A stretch of DNA of 64,000 nt. It comes from Nocardioides panzhihuensis. GTDB taxonomy: Bacteria; Actinomycetota; Actinomycetes; Propionibacteriales; Nocardioidaceae. Numbering within the stretch: position 1 is the stretch's first letter; each line of letters starts with the position of its first letter. The position numbers were made by a program, and so were the translations under genes. Location of the stretch: contig NZ_JACBZR010000001.1 of NCBI RefSeq assembly GCF_013408335.1, forward strand, positions 5,109,501 through 5,173,500. The letters run 5' to 3'. Positions 45,284-53,534 of this stretch are shown here, piece by piece. The notes under the pieces are model-generated. The model ran no database searches. It was not told where the DNA came from and worked only from the letters and a program-made list of their open reading frames with translations.

Positions 45284-45651
45284 GTCTTTCCGGCAATCTG
45301 ACCGCCTATCGGATCATGGCCACCATCGTGGGTGTGCTGCTCGTCGTGCTGTGCCTCATCGGCCTGCCGCTCCACTACGGGTACTGGGTCAGCGACGCAG
45401 CCTGGCTGGCCAAGGGCAGCGGCGCCGGCTGGCAGCTGGGCGCAGACATCTCGGAGTACCTGGGTGTCGCTCACGGCTGGCTCTACATGATCTTCCTGCT
45501 GACCGCTTTTCTGCTGTCACGCAAGGCAGCCTGGCCGATGCCGTTCACCATCGTCACGGCTGTGTGCGGAACCATTCCGCTGCTGAGCTTCTGGGCTGAG
45601 CACCGCGCCACGAAACTGACGAGGGTTGCCATCGAGGCCTCAGCCGCCTGA
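45280..45651 (+). CDS. DUF3817 membrane protein
   Basis: A 123 aa protein with three membrane helices and the DUF3817 pattern [20 protein letters not shown] and ending with [13 protein letters not shown]. Function unknown. Coupled to SURF1 by a 4-bp overlap and followed by the cyclophilin gene. Confidence 0.9.
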   Translation: MSLSGNLTAYRIMATIVGVLLVVLCLIGLPLHYGYWVSDAAWLAKGSGAGWQLGADISEYLGVAHGWLYMIFLLTAFLLSRKAAWPMPFTIVTAVCGTIPLLSFWAEHRATKLTRVAIEASAA

Positions 45652-45721
45652 TCTCCACCCGCCGTGTGGGAGGATCGGGACGTTACATCCCGTACCAATC
45701 CCAATGTCGGAAGGGCAGGTC

Positions 45722-46231
45722 ATGGCTGACCAGAAGGCCATCCTCCACACCAACCACGGTGACATCACGATCACCTTGTTCCCCAACCACGCTCCGGAGA
45801 CGGTCGCCAACTTCGTCGGCCTCGCCACGGGGACCAAGGAGTACAAGGACGACGCGGACCGCTCGGGCGTCCCCTACTACGACGGTCTCGGCTTCCACCG
45901 TGTCATCCCCGGGTTCATGATCCAGGGCGGTTGCCCTCTTGGCACCGGGACGGGCGGCCCGGGCTACACGTTCAAGGACGAGCCGCACCCCGAGCTCACC
46001 TTCGACAAGCCCTACCTGCTCGCGATGGCGAACGCCGGCCCCGGCACCAACGGCTCGCAGTTCTTCATCACCACCGGCCAGGCGCCGTGGCTGAACTTCA
46101 AGCACACCATCTTCGGTGAGGTCGCCGACGAGGCGTCGAAGAAGGCCGTCGACTCGATCTCCGGCACCAAGACCGGCGCGATGGACCGCCCGGTCGAGCC
46201 GGTCGTCATCGAGACGGTCGAGATCGTCTAG
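45722..46231 (+). CDS. ppiA: Peptidyl-prolyl cis-trans isomerase, cyclophilin type
   Basis: A 169 aa cytoplasmic cyclophilin. Signature residues are seen in [27 protein letters not shown] and [11 protein letters not shown] 45722 with AAGGGCAGG upstream is the start. The gene lies in the conserved ppiA-rhomboid-crgA region of actinobacterial origins and is adjacent to the rhomboid gene. Confidence 0.95.
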   Translation: MADQKAILHTNHGDITITLFPNHAPETVANFVGLATGTKEYKDDADRSGVPYYDGLGFHRVIPGFMIQGGCPLGTGTGGPGYTFKDEPHPELTFDKPYLLAMANAGPGTNGSQFFITTGQAPWLNFKHTIFGEVADEASKKAVDSISGTKTGAMDRPVEPVVIETVEIV

Positions 46232-47143
46232 TTGTCCGACTCGACCCCGGTCGGGGTGCCGGTCTGCTACCGCCACCCCGACCGTGAGACGCATATCCGC
46301 TGTCAGCGCTGTAGCCGGCCCATCTGCCCTGACTGCATGACGCCCGCCTCGGTGGGCTTCCATTGCCCCGAGTGCGTGCGTGAGGGTCAGAAGTCCGTAC
46401 GCCAGCCCAAGCGCCTCACCGGCGCGCGGGTCGGGTTCCGGGCGCTCCCGGTGACCTTCTCGCTCATCGGTGTCAACGTCCTGGTGTGGCTGAGCATCTT
46501 CCTCACCGGTGGTTCCGCTTCGAGGATCGCCGACTTCCTCGCGATCCGGCTGCAGGGTTACTGCCTCACGCCGGAAGGCGGGTTCGCGGTCCCCCGTGAG
46601 GTCTGCCGGTCGAGTGGCTACCAATGGATGCCAGGAGTCGATGACGGCGCGGTCTGGCAGCTGCTGACCTCGATGTTCACCCACGTCTCGCTGATCCACC
46701 TGGCCGTGAACATGTTCTCTCTCTACCTGCTCGGCTCGTTCCTCGAGCCGATCGTGGGCCGGCTGCGATTCCTGGTCTTCTACGTGATCTCCGGTCTGGC
46801 GGGCTCCGCCTTGATCGTGTGGGCATCGACACCGGCCGGTTCGACCGTCGGCGCCTCCGGCGCGATCTTCGGTCTGCTGGGTGTCCTCGTGGTGCTCTTC
46901 GTGAGGGCTGGGCAGTCGCTCGCCCCGCTGCTGCCGGTGCTCCTGATCAACGCGGGCATCACCTTCTTCGGCAACGGCATCTCCTGGCAGGGGCACGTCG
47001 GCGGCTTCATCGGCGGTCTCGTCGTCGCGGGCGTCTTCACCTCGCTCCGCGCCGATCGAAAGGCGCCGTTGCAGTGGGCTGCTCTGGCTGGCTTCACGTT
47101 GGTGCTGCTTGCCCTGGTCGGCGCACGGATGGTGTCGTTCTGA
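46232..47143 (+). CDS. Rhomboid intramembrane serine protease with N-terminal zinc-binding domain
   Basis: The 303 aa product has a B-box-like zinc finger (CYRHPDRETHIRCQRC, then CPDC and CPEC) and a six-helix rhomboid domain with the catalytic Ser in GASGAIFG and His in WQGHVGGFIGG. Substrates unknown. The start is probably TTG 46232, immediately after the ppiA stop, so translation is likely coupled to ppiA. Confidence 0.9.
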   Translation: MSDSTPVGVPVCYRHPDRETHIRCQRCSRPICPDCMTPASVGFHCPECVREGQKSVRQPKRLTGARVGFRALPVTFSLIGVNVLVWLSIFLTGGSASRIADFLAIRLQGYCLTPEGGFAVPREVCRSSGYQWMPGVDDGAVWQLLTSMFTHVSLIHLAVNMFSLYLLGSFLEPIVGRLRFLVFYVISGLAGSALIVWASTPAGSTVGASGAIFGLLGVLVVLFVRAGQSLAPLLPVLLINAGITFFGNGISWQGHVGGFIGGLVVAGVFTSLRADRKAPLQWAALAGFTLVLLALVGARMVSF

Positions 47144-47181
47144 CGCGTTGAGGGCGGGTGTTTTCGGAGCGTTTTCACAGC

Positions 47182-47220
47182 GTGGACAAATCCACAGCTG
47201 TGGAGGAGCCTGTGGAGAAC
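47182..47220. promoter_or_regulatory. DnaA-box-like cluster outside oriC
   Basis: Within 40 bp are GTGGACAAAT (TTGTCCAC on the other strand), AATCCACAG, CTGTGGAGG and CCTGTGGAGAAC. The last is the same 12-mer as at 22341 in oriC. It lies between the rhomboid gene and its terminator. Confidence 0.5.
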
Positions 47221-47234
47221 TACACCGGTGTAAC

Positions 47235-47272
47235 GCAAAGCGGCGCAACCCAAAGGATTGCGCCGCTTTTGC
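47235..47272. terminator. Bidirectional terminator between the rhomboid gene and crgA
   Basis: GCAAAGCGGCGCAA and TTGCGCCGCTTTTGC form a 14-bp stem with one bulged base and a 9-nt loop. A family 1 palindrome remnant (47274-47294) follows, next to the crgA stop. Confidence 0.8.
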
Positions 47273-47305
47273 GGGTCTCGACAAGCTCGACGACCGGGGT
47301 CGAGA

Positions 47306-47767
47306 TCACTCCCACTTCGTGGCGAAGGTGAAACCCACCGCCATGAAGCCGATGCCGACCAGAAGGTTCTTCTGGGCCAGATCGTTGAAGACCGGGATCT
47401 TGTCCAGGTGGTCGTTGGCGAACACGTAGAAGACGCAGATCCAGATCAGGCCGATCAGGAAGCACCCGAGCATGCCGACCACGACGCCACGGCCACGGCC
47501 GAGCGGGGTCTTCGGGTGGGCGGCGAACGCCAGGCCCGCGAAGAGGAGGAGGAAGCCGATGAGGTAGTTCCACCCCTCGAGCTTCTGCAGGGGCTTCGGC
47601 CCGGTGAAGTCGCCGCCGACCTCGTTCGGGCGCACGCCGATGTAGTAGTAGGCGATCCAGCCGATGCCGAGGGCGATCAGCAACAGGGCGACCCCGAAGC
47701 GGGGAGTGAAGATCGGATCCTTGGGCAGGTCGAGATCACTCTTCTTCGAGAGCTTGAGCTTGGCCAC
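47306..47767 (-). CDS. crgA: Cell division protein CrgA, double-length
   Basis: The protein recruits peptidoglycan synthesis proteins to the septum. The usual CrgA has about 85-95 aa and two helices. This one is 153 aa with four helices in two CrgA-like halves: residues 19-85 (DPIFTPRFGVALLLIALG ... GWNYLIGFLLLFAGLAFAA) and 86-153 (RGRGVVVGMLGCFLIGLIW ... NLLVGIGFMAVGFTFATKW). It converges on the rhomboid gene and is divergent from the DUF881 gene. Confidence 0.85.
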   Translation of the reverse strand: MAKLKLSKKSDLDLPKDPIFTPRFGVALLLIALGIGWIAYYYIGVRPNEVGGDFTGPKPLQKLEGWNYLIGFLLLFAGLAFAAHPKTPLGRGRGVVVGMLGCFLIGLIWICVFYVFANDHLDKIPVFNDLAQKNLLVGIGFMAVGFTFATKWE

Positions 47768-47804
47768 GGGTGATGCTCCTCAGACAAAATGTGATTGCTG
47801 CGCA

Positions 47805-47820
47805 TACCCTAGTGCTCGTG
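47805..47820 (+). promoter_or_regulatory. -10 element and possible leaderless start of the DUF881 gene
   Basis: TACCCT (47805-47810) ends 7 bp before GTG 47818, so transcription probably begins at or next to the start codon. No ribosome site is visible. Confidence 0.5.
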
Positions 47821-48600
47821 AGCTCCGGAACCCAGGCTAACCCCACCCCAAAGCGAAAGCGGTGGTCCCGTGCGACTTCGTGGCGGGTCGGCACGCCCGT
47901 CGTGGTGCTGCTCTGTGGCGGCCTGCTGGCGGTGAGCTTCGTCAACGCGGACGGCACCGATCTGCGCCCGGGACGCTACGACGACCTGGCCACGCTCGTC
48001 GATGGTGAGCGGAGTCGCTACAACCGTCTCGAGGCCCAGCTGACCGACCTGCAGGGCGAGGTGGACCAGCTCACCAGCGGCGTCACCGACAAGGACGTCA
48101 AGAAGCTCCAGAACCAGTCGGCGAAGCTCGCCGATCCGGCCGGCACCTCCGACCACAGCGGTGCCGGCATGCAGATCGTGCTGGGCGATGCGCCCTCGGA
48201 GGTCCAGGAGAGCTACACCGGCGACGATCCCAACTCCCTCGTCGTGCACCAGCAGGACATCCAGGCCGTCGTCAACGCGCTGTGGGCCGGCGGCGCCGAG
48301 GCGGTCACCATCGCCGGGAAGCGGATCATCACGACCACAGGCATCAAGTGCTCCGGCAGCACGGTGCAGCTCGACGGCGTCCCCTACCCCCAGCCGTACG
48401 TCATCGAGGCGGTCGGCGACCCCGACAGGCTGCAGGCCGCGATCGACCGCGACGACCACGTGCAGAACTACCGTGCCGACGCCCGCGACCCCGGCGTCCA
48501 GATCGGTTGGTTCCTCAAGCCTCTGACGTACCTCACCGCACCTGCCTACGACGGCCTGCTCGATGTGAAGTACGCGAAGCCCCTGCCTCAGCAGAACTGA
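47818..48600 (+). CDS. DUF881 family protein
   Basis: The 260 aa product has one N-terminal membrane anchor (about residues 24-44), a coiled-coil segment (ERSRYNRLEAQLTDLQGEV) and an external DUF881 domain (GAGMQIVLGDAP, then VVNALWAGGAEAVTIAGKRI). DUF881 proteins are usually encoded near ftsZ or sporulation-type loci or near pknB in Actinobacteria; molecular role unknown. It converges on pknB. Confidence 0.9.
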   Translation: MSSGTQANPTPKRKRWSRATSWRVGTPVVVLLCGGLLAVSFVNADGTDLRPGRYDDLATLVDGERSRYNRLEAQLTDLQGEVDQLTSGVTDKDVKKLQNQSAKLADPAGTSDHSGAGMQIVLGDAPSEVQESYTGDDPNSLVVHQQDIQAVVNALWAGGAEAVTIAGKRIITTTGIKCSGSTVQLDGVPYPQPYVIEAVGDPDRLQAAIDRDDHVQNYRADARDPGVQIGWFLKPLTYLTAPAYDGLLDVKYAKPLPQQN

Positions 48601-48620
48601 GAGGACGGCCCGCTGGTCGC

Positions 48621-48720
48621 GTCGAGACCAACACGGTTCCGTCGGTGCTCGATGGGACTGTGTTGGTCTCGACACCGCTCGCTGGCGCTCGCGGGCTCGA
48701 CCAGCGGGGGTCAGGGCGCC
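48621..48720. repeat. Inverted repeat between the DUF881 gene and pknB
   Basis: GTCGAGACCAACAC (48621-48634) pairs perfectly with GTGTTGGTCTCGAC (48660-48673). It is followed by CTCGCTGGCGCTCGCGGGCTC and an ACCAGCGG arm, a third variant of the local palindromes. It may act as a terminator for both converging genes. Confidence 0.65.
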
Positions 48721-50519
48721 GCTGGGCTGCTCGGCGGCAGCGCCGGGTCACAGGTCGGCGGGTCGCCAGGCTCGGCGGTCTGGGTCGCCGAAGCCGAGGG
48801 GTTGGCCGGGTCCGTCCCCGGCACCAGCGTCTGACAGCTCGGCAGGGCCTCTTCCTTCGTCGAGACGAAGATGATCACCTCGCCGTTCTGCGCGAGCGGG
48901 GTGCCCTTGCCCGGCGACTGCTCGACGACCGTGTCCTTGGGCTTGTCGGTGTTCGGCTCGTCCTTGACCACGGGCGTGAAGCCCGCGCTTCGGAGGATCT
49001 CCTTCGCCTCCTCAGCCGTCTTTCCGACGACGTCGGGGACCTTGTTCGGTCCCTTGGAGACGGTGAGGGTGACCACGGTGGACTTGCCGGTGGTCACGCT
49101 CTGCTCGGCCACCGGGTCGGTCTTGATCACGGTGCCCTTGTCCTGGTCGGAGTCGGTCGTCTCGACCTTGACCGTGAAGTTGTAGGGGTCGTTCTCGAGC
49201 AGCTGTTTGGCCGTCTTCTGCGGCGACCCGACCACGTTGGGCATCTGCCGGTTGGGCGGGCCGGTGGAGACCGCCAGGGTGACGGTCTTGCCCTCCTCGA
49301 TCTCCTGGCCCGAATCGGGCGTCTGGGAGATCACCACTCCCACCGCCACGGTGTCGCTGGTCTCCTGCTTGACCTTGCCCTTCAGCTTGGCCGCGCTGAG
49401 GTCGGCCAGGGCCTTCTCCTGGGTCAGGCCGGTGACGTCGGGTACGGGCGTCGTCGGTGGTTTCAACGCTGTGGGCAGGAAATAGGCACCCACTGCGATC
49501 AGGCCGACGATCACCAGCCCGAGCAGGATGAGCACCCACGGGCGGGGGCCGTCGGACCGGTCGTCCTGAGGCGGGTAGAAGCCGTTGGTGTCCCCGCCGT
49601 AGGGGTCGCCCGCAACCGCGCGGTTCTGAGCGACCTGGGTCTGGTCGAAGCTCGGCGGCACGGTCGCTTGGACCGGACGCCCGGCGAGGAAGCGCTCGAT
49701 GTCGGTGCGCATCGCCTGCGCGGACTGGTAGCGATCCTCGACCCGCTTGGCCAGCGACTTCATCACGATCGCGTCGAGCTCACGCGGCAGCGACGGGTCG
49801 TGGGCCGAAGGAGGCTGAGCGTGCTCGCGCACGTGCTGGTAGGCCACCGAGACCGGCGAGTCCCCGACGAACGGGGGACGGCCGGTGAGCAGCTCGTAGA
49901 GGAGACAGCCGGCCGAGTAGACGTCGGAGCGGGCGTCGACCTGCTCACCACGCGCCTGCTCGGGGCTGAGGTATTGCGCGGTGCCGACGACGGCCGCGGT
50001 CTGGGTCATCGTCGACTGGGCGTCGTTGAGCGCCCGAGCGATGCCGAAGTCCATCACCTTGACGTCGCCGGCCGGCGTCAGCATGACGTTGCCCGGCTTG
50101 ATGTCGCGGTGGATGATCCCGTTGCGGTGGCTGTAGTCGAGCGCGTTGAGCACGTCGGAGCTGATCTCCAGCGCCCGCTCGGGCAGGATCTTGCGACCCT
50201 CGCGGAGTACGTCGCGCAGCGTGCGGCCGGCGACGTACTCCATCACGATGTAGGGCTGGGCGACGCCGTCGACCGCCTTCTCCTCGCCGGTGTCGTAGAC
50301 CGACACGATCGAGGGGTGGTTGAGCTTGGCCGAGGACTGCGCCTCACGGTGGAAGCGGGCCTGGAAGGTCGGATCGCTGGCGAGGTCCATCCGCAGGCGC
50401 TTGATCGCGACCACCCGGCCGAGTCGGTGGTCGGTGCCCTTGCGGACCTCCGCCATCCCACCTCGGCCGAGCAGCTCACCGACCTCGTAGCGACCTGCGA
50501 GGAGAGCTCCCTCAGCCAT
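48711..50519 (-). CDS. pknB: Serine/threonine protein kinase PknB with three PASTA domains
   Basis: The kinase senses muropeptides or lipid II outside the cell and phosphorylates division and wall proteins. The 602 aa product has a kinase domain (GRGGMAEV loop, AIKRLR Lys, HRDIKPGN, DFG), one membrane helix (about 326-346), and three external PASTA domains (each starting with a PNVVG- or PDVVGK-type motif). ATG 50519 overlaps the pknA end by 8 bp. It is the last gene of the fhaA-to-pknB operon. Confidence 0.95.
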   Translation of the reverse strand: MAEGALLAGRYEVGELLGRGGMAEVRKGTDHRLGRVVAIKRLRMDLASDPTFQARFHREAQSSAKLNHPSIVSVYDTGEEKAVDGVAQPYIVMEYVAGRTLRDVLREGRKILPERALEISSDVLNALDYSHRNGIIHRDIKPGNVMLTPAGDVKVMDFGIARALNDAQSTMTQTAAVVGTAQYLSPEQARGEQVDARSDVYSAGCLLYELLTGRPPFVGDSPVSVAYQHVREHAQPPSAHDPSLPRELDAIVMKSLAKRVEDRYQSAQAMRTDIERFLAGRPVQATVPPSFDQTQVAQNRAVAGDPYGGDTNGFYPPQDDRSDGPRPWVLILLGLVIVGLIAVGAYFLPTALKPPTTPVPDVTGLTQEKALADLSAAKLKGKVKQETSDTVAVGVVISQTPDSGQEIEEGKTVTLAVSTGPPNRQMPNVVGSPQKTAKQLLENDPYNFTVKVETTDSDQDKGTVIKTDPVAEQSVTTGKSTVVTLTVSKGPNKVPDVVGKTAEEAKEILRSAGFTPVVKDEPNTDKPKDTVVEQSPGKGTPLAQNGEVIIFVSTKEEALPSCQTLVPGTDPANPSASATQTAEPGDPPTCDPALPPSSPAAP

Positions 50520-52068
50520 TGCCGCCCCCGTTGCCGTCGCCATTGCCGTTGCCGTTCTCGCCACCGGGAAGCTCCGGGATGCCCCAATCGTCGGTCGGCT
50601 CCTCCCCGGACGGTTCCTCCTCGTCGCTCTCCTCCTCGTCAGGCTCCTCCTGGGCGGGCGGGGGCTCGACCTCCGGACGCTCGCCGTAGTAGCGAATCGT
50701 GATCGGGTCGCCCTCGTAGAGGTTGCGCGTCGGGTCGAGTCCGGAGACCGTGTCGGGCTCGTGGCTGCCGTCGTTGTCCTGGACGGTCGGGTCGACCTTG
50801 AGGCCCATGTCCTGGAGCTCACGGCGCACGTCGTCCACGTTGCGGCCGATGTAGTCGTCCTCGTTGATCTCGACGGGCTTCGGCTCCTCCTCGGGCTCCT
50901 CCGACGGGGTCGGCTTGGCAGTGACCGACGGGGTGGTGGACGGGTCGCTCGCCGACGTGGTGTCCGGGTCGGCCGCGAGGGTGGAGACGATCCAGATGAT
51001 CGCGATGATCACAGCGACCAGCATCACGATCACGACGATGTTGAACGGCTTCTTGTACCAGGGCCTCTGGTCTTCGTCCTCGTCGTAACGGTCGTAGGGG
51101 TCCTGGTAGCGGGGCGGGGGACCGTCGGGACCGGGACCGCCCGGGCCGCCCTGCATGCCGACGAAGTTCTGAGTGGGCGAGGGCACCGGGTCCATGACCG
51201 ACGTCGCGGTCGCGTCACCGGGCGCGGCGGCTACGACGGTGGTGGCATCGGCGTCCGGGTCGGCAGCGGCACCTTGGCCGACGATCGCGGTGGTGAACGC
51301 GGCGGCGTCGGCGTAGCGGAGAGCAGGATCCTTCTGCAGGCTTCGCATCACGATCGCGGCCAGCTCGGCGGGGACGTGGTCGGGCAGCGGGGGGACCGGG
51401 TCGTGCAGATGGGCGATCGCGGTCGCGACCGGGGTCTCCTTCTGGAACGGCCGGTAGCCGGCCAGGCATTCGAAGGCGACCACGCCGAGGGAGTAGACGT
51501 CGGAGGCCGGGGTGGCCTTCTCGCCACGGGCCTGCTCGGGGCTCAGGTATTGCGGGGTGCCCATCACCTGGCCGGTGCCGGTGATCCCGGTCGACGCCTG
51601 GGCGCGGGCGATGCCGAAGTCGGTGACCTTCACCTTCCGTGCCGGGGTGACCAGCAGGTTGGCGGGCTTCACGTCGCGGTGCACGATGCCGGCCCGGTGC
51701 GCCGCGGCCAGGGCGTCGCCGGCCTGACCGAGCAGGTCGCGTACGACCTCGGGGGCCAGGGGACGACCGTCTCGGAGCAGCTCGGAGAGCGGCTTGTGGT
51801 CGACCAGCTCCATCACCAGGAAAGGCCGCATCAGACCGGACGCGGTCGGCATCTCGCCGACGTCGTAGACGGCCACCACGTTGGGGTGGTGGAGCGCGGC
51901 GGCGTGCTTCGCCTCGGACTCGAAGCGGGAGCGGCCGATCGGGTCCTCGGCGTGCTCGGGCTTGAGGAGCTTGATCGCGACCTCGCGGTTGAGGGTCGTG
52001 TCGGTCGCCCGCCACACCTCGCCCATCCCGCCGGTCCCGATGAGCTCGTGGAATACGTAACGACTCAT
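50512..52068 (-). CDS. pknA: Serine/threonine protein kinase PknA-like, with one PASTA-like domain
   Basis: The 518 aa product has a complete kinase domain (GTGGMGEVWRA, AIKLLK, HRDVKPAN, DFG), a disordered Asp/Pro-rich linker, one membrane helix (about 340-362), and an external segment with a single PASTA-like unit (YIGRNVDDVRRELQDMG). The tail is acidic and ends Asn/Gly-rich. Mycobacterial PknA lacks PASTA domains, so this arrangement differs. ATG 52068 overlaps the pbpA stop by 4 bp. Confidence 0.93.
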   Translation of the reverse strand: MSRYVFHELIGTGGMGEVWRATDTTLNREVAIKLLKPEHAEDPIGRSRFESEAKHAAALHHPNVVAVYDVGEMPTASGLMRPFLVMELVDHKPLSELLRDGRPLAPEVVRDLLGQAGDALAAAHRAGIVHRDVKPANLLVTPARKVKVTDFGIARAQASTGITGTGQVMGTPQYLSPEQARGEKATPASDVYSLGVVAFECLAGYRPFQKETPVATAIAHLHDPVPPLPDHVPAELAAIVMRSLQKDPALRYADAAAFTTAIVGQGAAADPDADATTVVAAAPGDATATSVMDPVPSPTQNFVGMQGGPGGPGPDGPPPRYQDPYDRYDEDEDQRPWYKKPFNIVVIVMLVAVIIAIIWIVSTLAADPDTTSASDPSTTPSVTAKPTPSEEPEEEPKPVEINEDDYIGRNVDDVRRELQDMGLKVDPTVQDNDGSHEPDTVSGLDPTRNLYEGDPITIRYYGERPEVEPPPAQEEPDEEESDEEEPSGEEPTDDWGIPELPGGENGNGNGDGNGGGNG

Positions 52069-53534
52069 GAGATCGCTGCCTCCATCATGGCCTTCGCGAT
52101 TGGTCCGCCCAGCCGTCCGCCGGCGATCTCGCTGCGTTCGGTGCCGCTCTTCTGGACCATCACGGCGACCGCGATGGACGGGTTCTCCGCCGGGGCGAAC
52201 GAGGTGAACCAGGCGTACGGAGGTCGGTCCGGGGTGGTCTGCGCGGTGCCGGTCTTGCCGGCGACGCTCACGCCATCGATCGCAGCCGCCGTGGCGGTGC
52301 CGTTCTCGACGGTGCTGACCATCATGTCGGTCAGGATCTCGGCGGTGTCCTGCGAGACCGCGGGCTGGTTGTCGATCGCCGTCGGGTTGCCCTGGTCGAT
52401 GACGTCGAGCGAGGAGGAGGTGACCCGGTCGACGAGGTAGGGCTTCATGACCTCGCCACCGTTGGCGATGCCCGCCGAGACCATCGCCATCTGGAGCGGG
52501 GTCGCGATCACGTCCTGCTGACCGATGGCGGCACGGGCCTGCTTGGCCTTGTCGCCACCGTTGTCGGGGTACTTGCTGACGGCCAGAGGACCGAGGTCGT
52601 CGAGGTAGTCCTGGCCGAAGCCGAACCCCTCGGCCTGGTCCTGCATCTGCTCGTCGGTGAGCTCCATCCCGAGCTGGCCGAAGGCGGTGTTGCACGAGAC
52701 CTCGAGCGCCCGGGTCAGGGTGATCTGCTCTCCGCCGCAGCTGCTGCCGTTGAGGTTGGGCAGGTTGACGTCGGTGCCGGGGAGGTCGAGCGAGGCGCCG
52801 CCGTAGACCATGCTGTCGCCGTCCATGCCGAGGTCCTCGATCGCCGCGGCGGCGGTGACCAGCTTGAAGGTCGAGCCTGGCGGCAGCGCGGTCTGGATCG
52901 AGCGGTTGAGCAGCGGCTCGTCCTCGTCCTTCGAGAGCTGGTTGTACGACTTCTGCGCTGCGGTGATGTCGTTGTTCGCCAGCCGGTCCGGGTTGTAGGT
53001 CGGCGTGGAGGCCATCGCCAGGACCTTGCCGGTACTCGGCTCGATCGCCACCGCGGCCGCCTGGACGTCCTCGCCGAGGGCGGTCAGGCCCTCGTACGCA
53101 GCGTCCTGGACCTTCGGGTCGATGGTGAGCTCGACGTTGCCACCGGCCGGCTCGGAGTTGGTGACGAGGTCGACGAGACGGTTGGTGAAGAGCTTGTTGT
53201 CCTTGCCCGACAGCACCGAGTCCTGGGTGCGCTCGATGCCGGTCTGGCCGTAGGAGTAGGACATGAAACCCGTGATCGGGGCGTACTTCTTGCCGCCGGG
53301 GTAGGTGCGCTGCCACTCGAACTTGGTGTCGCTCGGCACGCTGGTGGCGACCGCCTTCTTGCCGACCAGGATGTCGCCGCGCTGCTGCGAGTAGGCCTCC
53401 TCGGTGACTCGTCGGTTGTCGGCGCGGTCGTTGTACCAGTTGGCCTTGAAGAACTGGACGTACGTCACGTTCAGCATCAGTGCCACGAACAGGATCAGGC
53501 AGCCGACGCTCAGCGTGCGGATAGGGCGGTTCAT
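52065..53534 (-). CDS. pbpA: Penicillin-binding transpeptidase PbpA (class B)
   Basis: A 489 aa septal or elongation transpeptidase. It has one N-terminal membrane helix, a dimerisation region, and the transpeptidase motifs PGSTFKL (Ser), SCN and GKTGTAQ. The 4-bp overlaps with rodA and pknA show a single operon. It probably works with the RodA glycosyltransferase encoded just upstream. Confidence 0.95.
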   Translation of the reverse strand: MNRPIRTLSVGCLILFVALMLNVTYVQFFKANWYNDRADNRRVTEEAYSQQRGDILVGKKAVATSVPSDTKFEWQRTYPGGKKYAPITGFMSYSYGQTGIERTQDSVLSGKDNKLFTNRLVDLVTNSEPAGGNVELTIDPKVQDAAYEGLTALGEDVQAAAVAIEPSTGKVLAMASTPTYNPDRLANNDITAAQKSYNQLSKDEDEPLLNRSIQTALPPGSTFKLVTAAAAIEDLGMDGDSMVYGGASLDLPGTDVNLPNLNGSSCGGEQITLTRALEVSCNTAFGQLGMELTDEQMQDQAEGFGFGQDYLDDLGPLAVSKYPDNGGDKAKQARAAIGQQDVIATPLQMAMVSAGIANGGEVMKPYLVDRVTSSSLDVIDQGNPTAIDNQPAVSQDTAEILTDMMVSTVENGTATAAAIDGVSVAGKTGTAQTTPDRPPYAWFTSFAPAENPSIAVAVMVQKSGTERSEIAGGRLGGPIAKAMMEAAIS

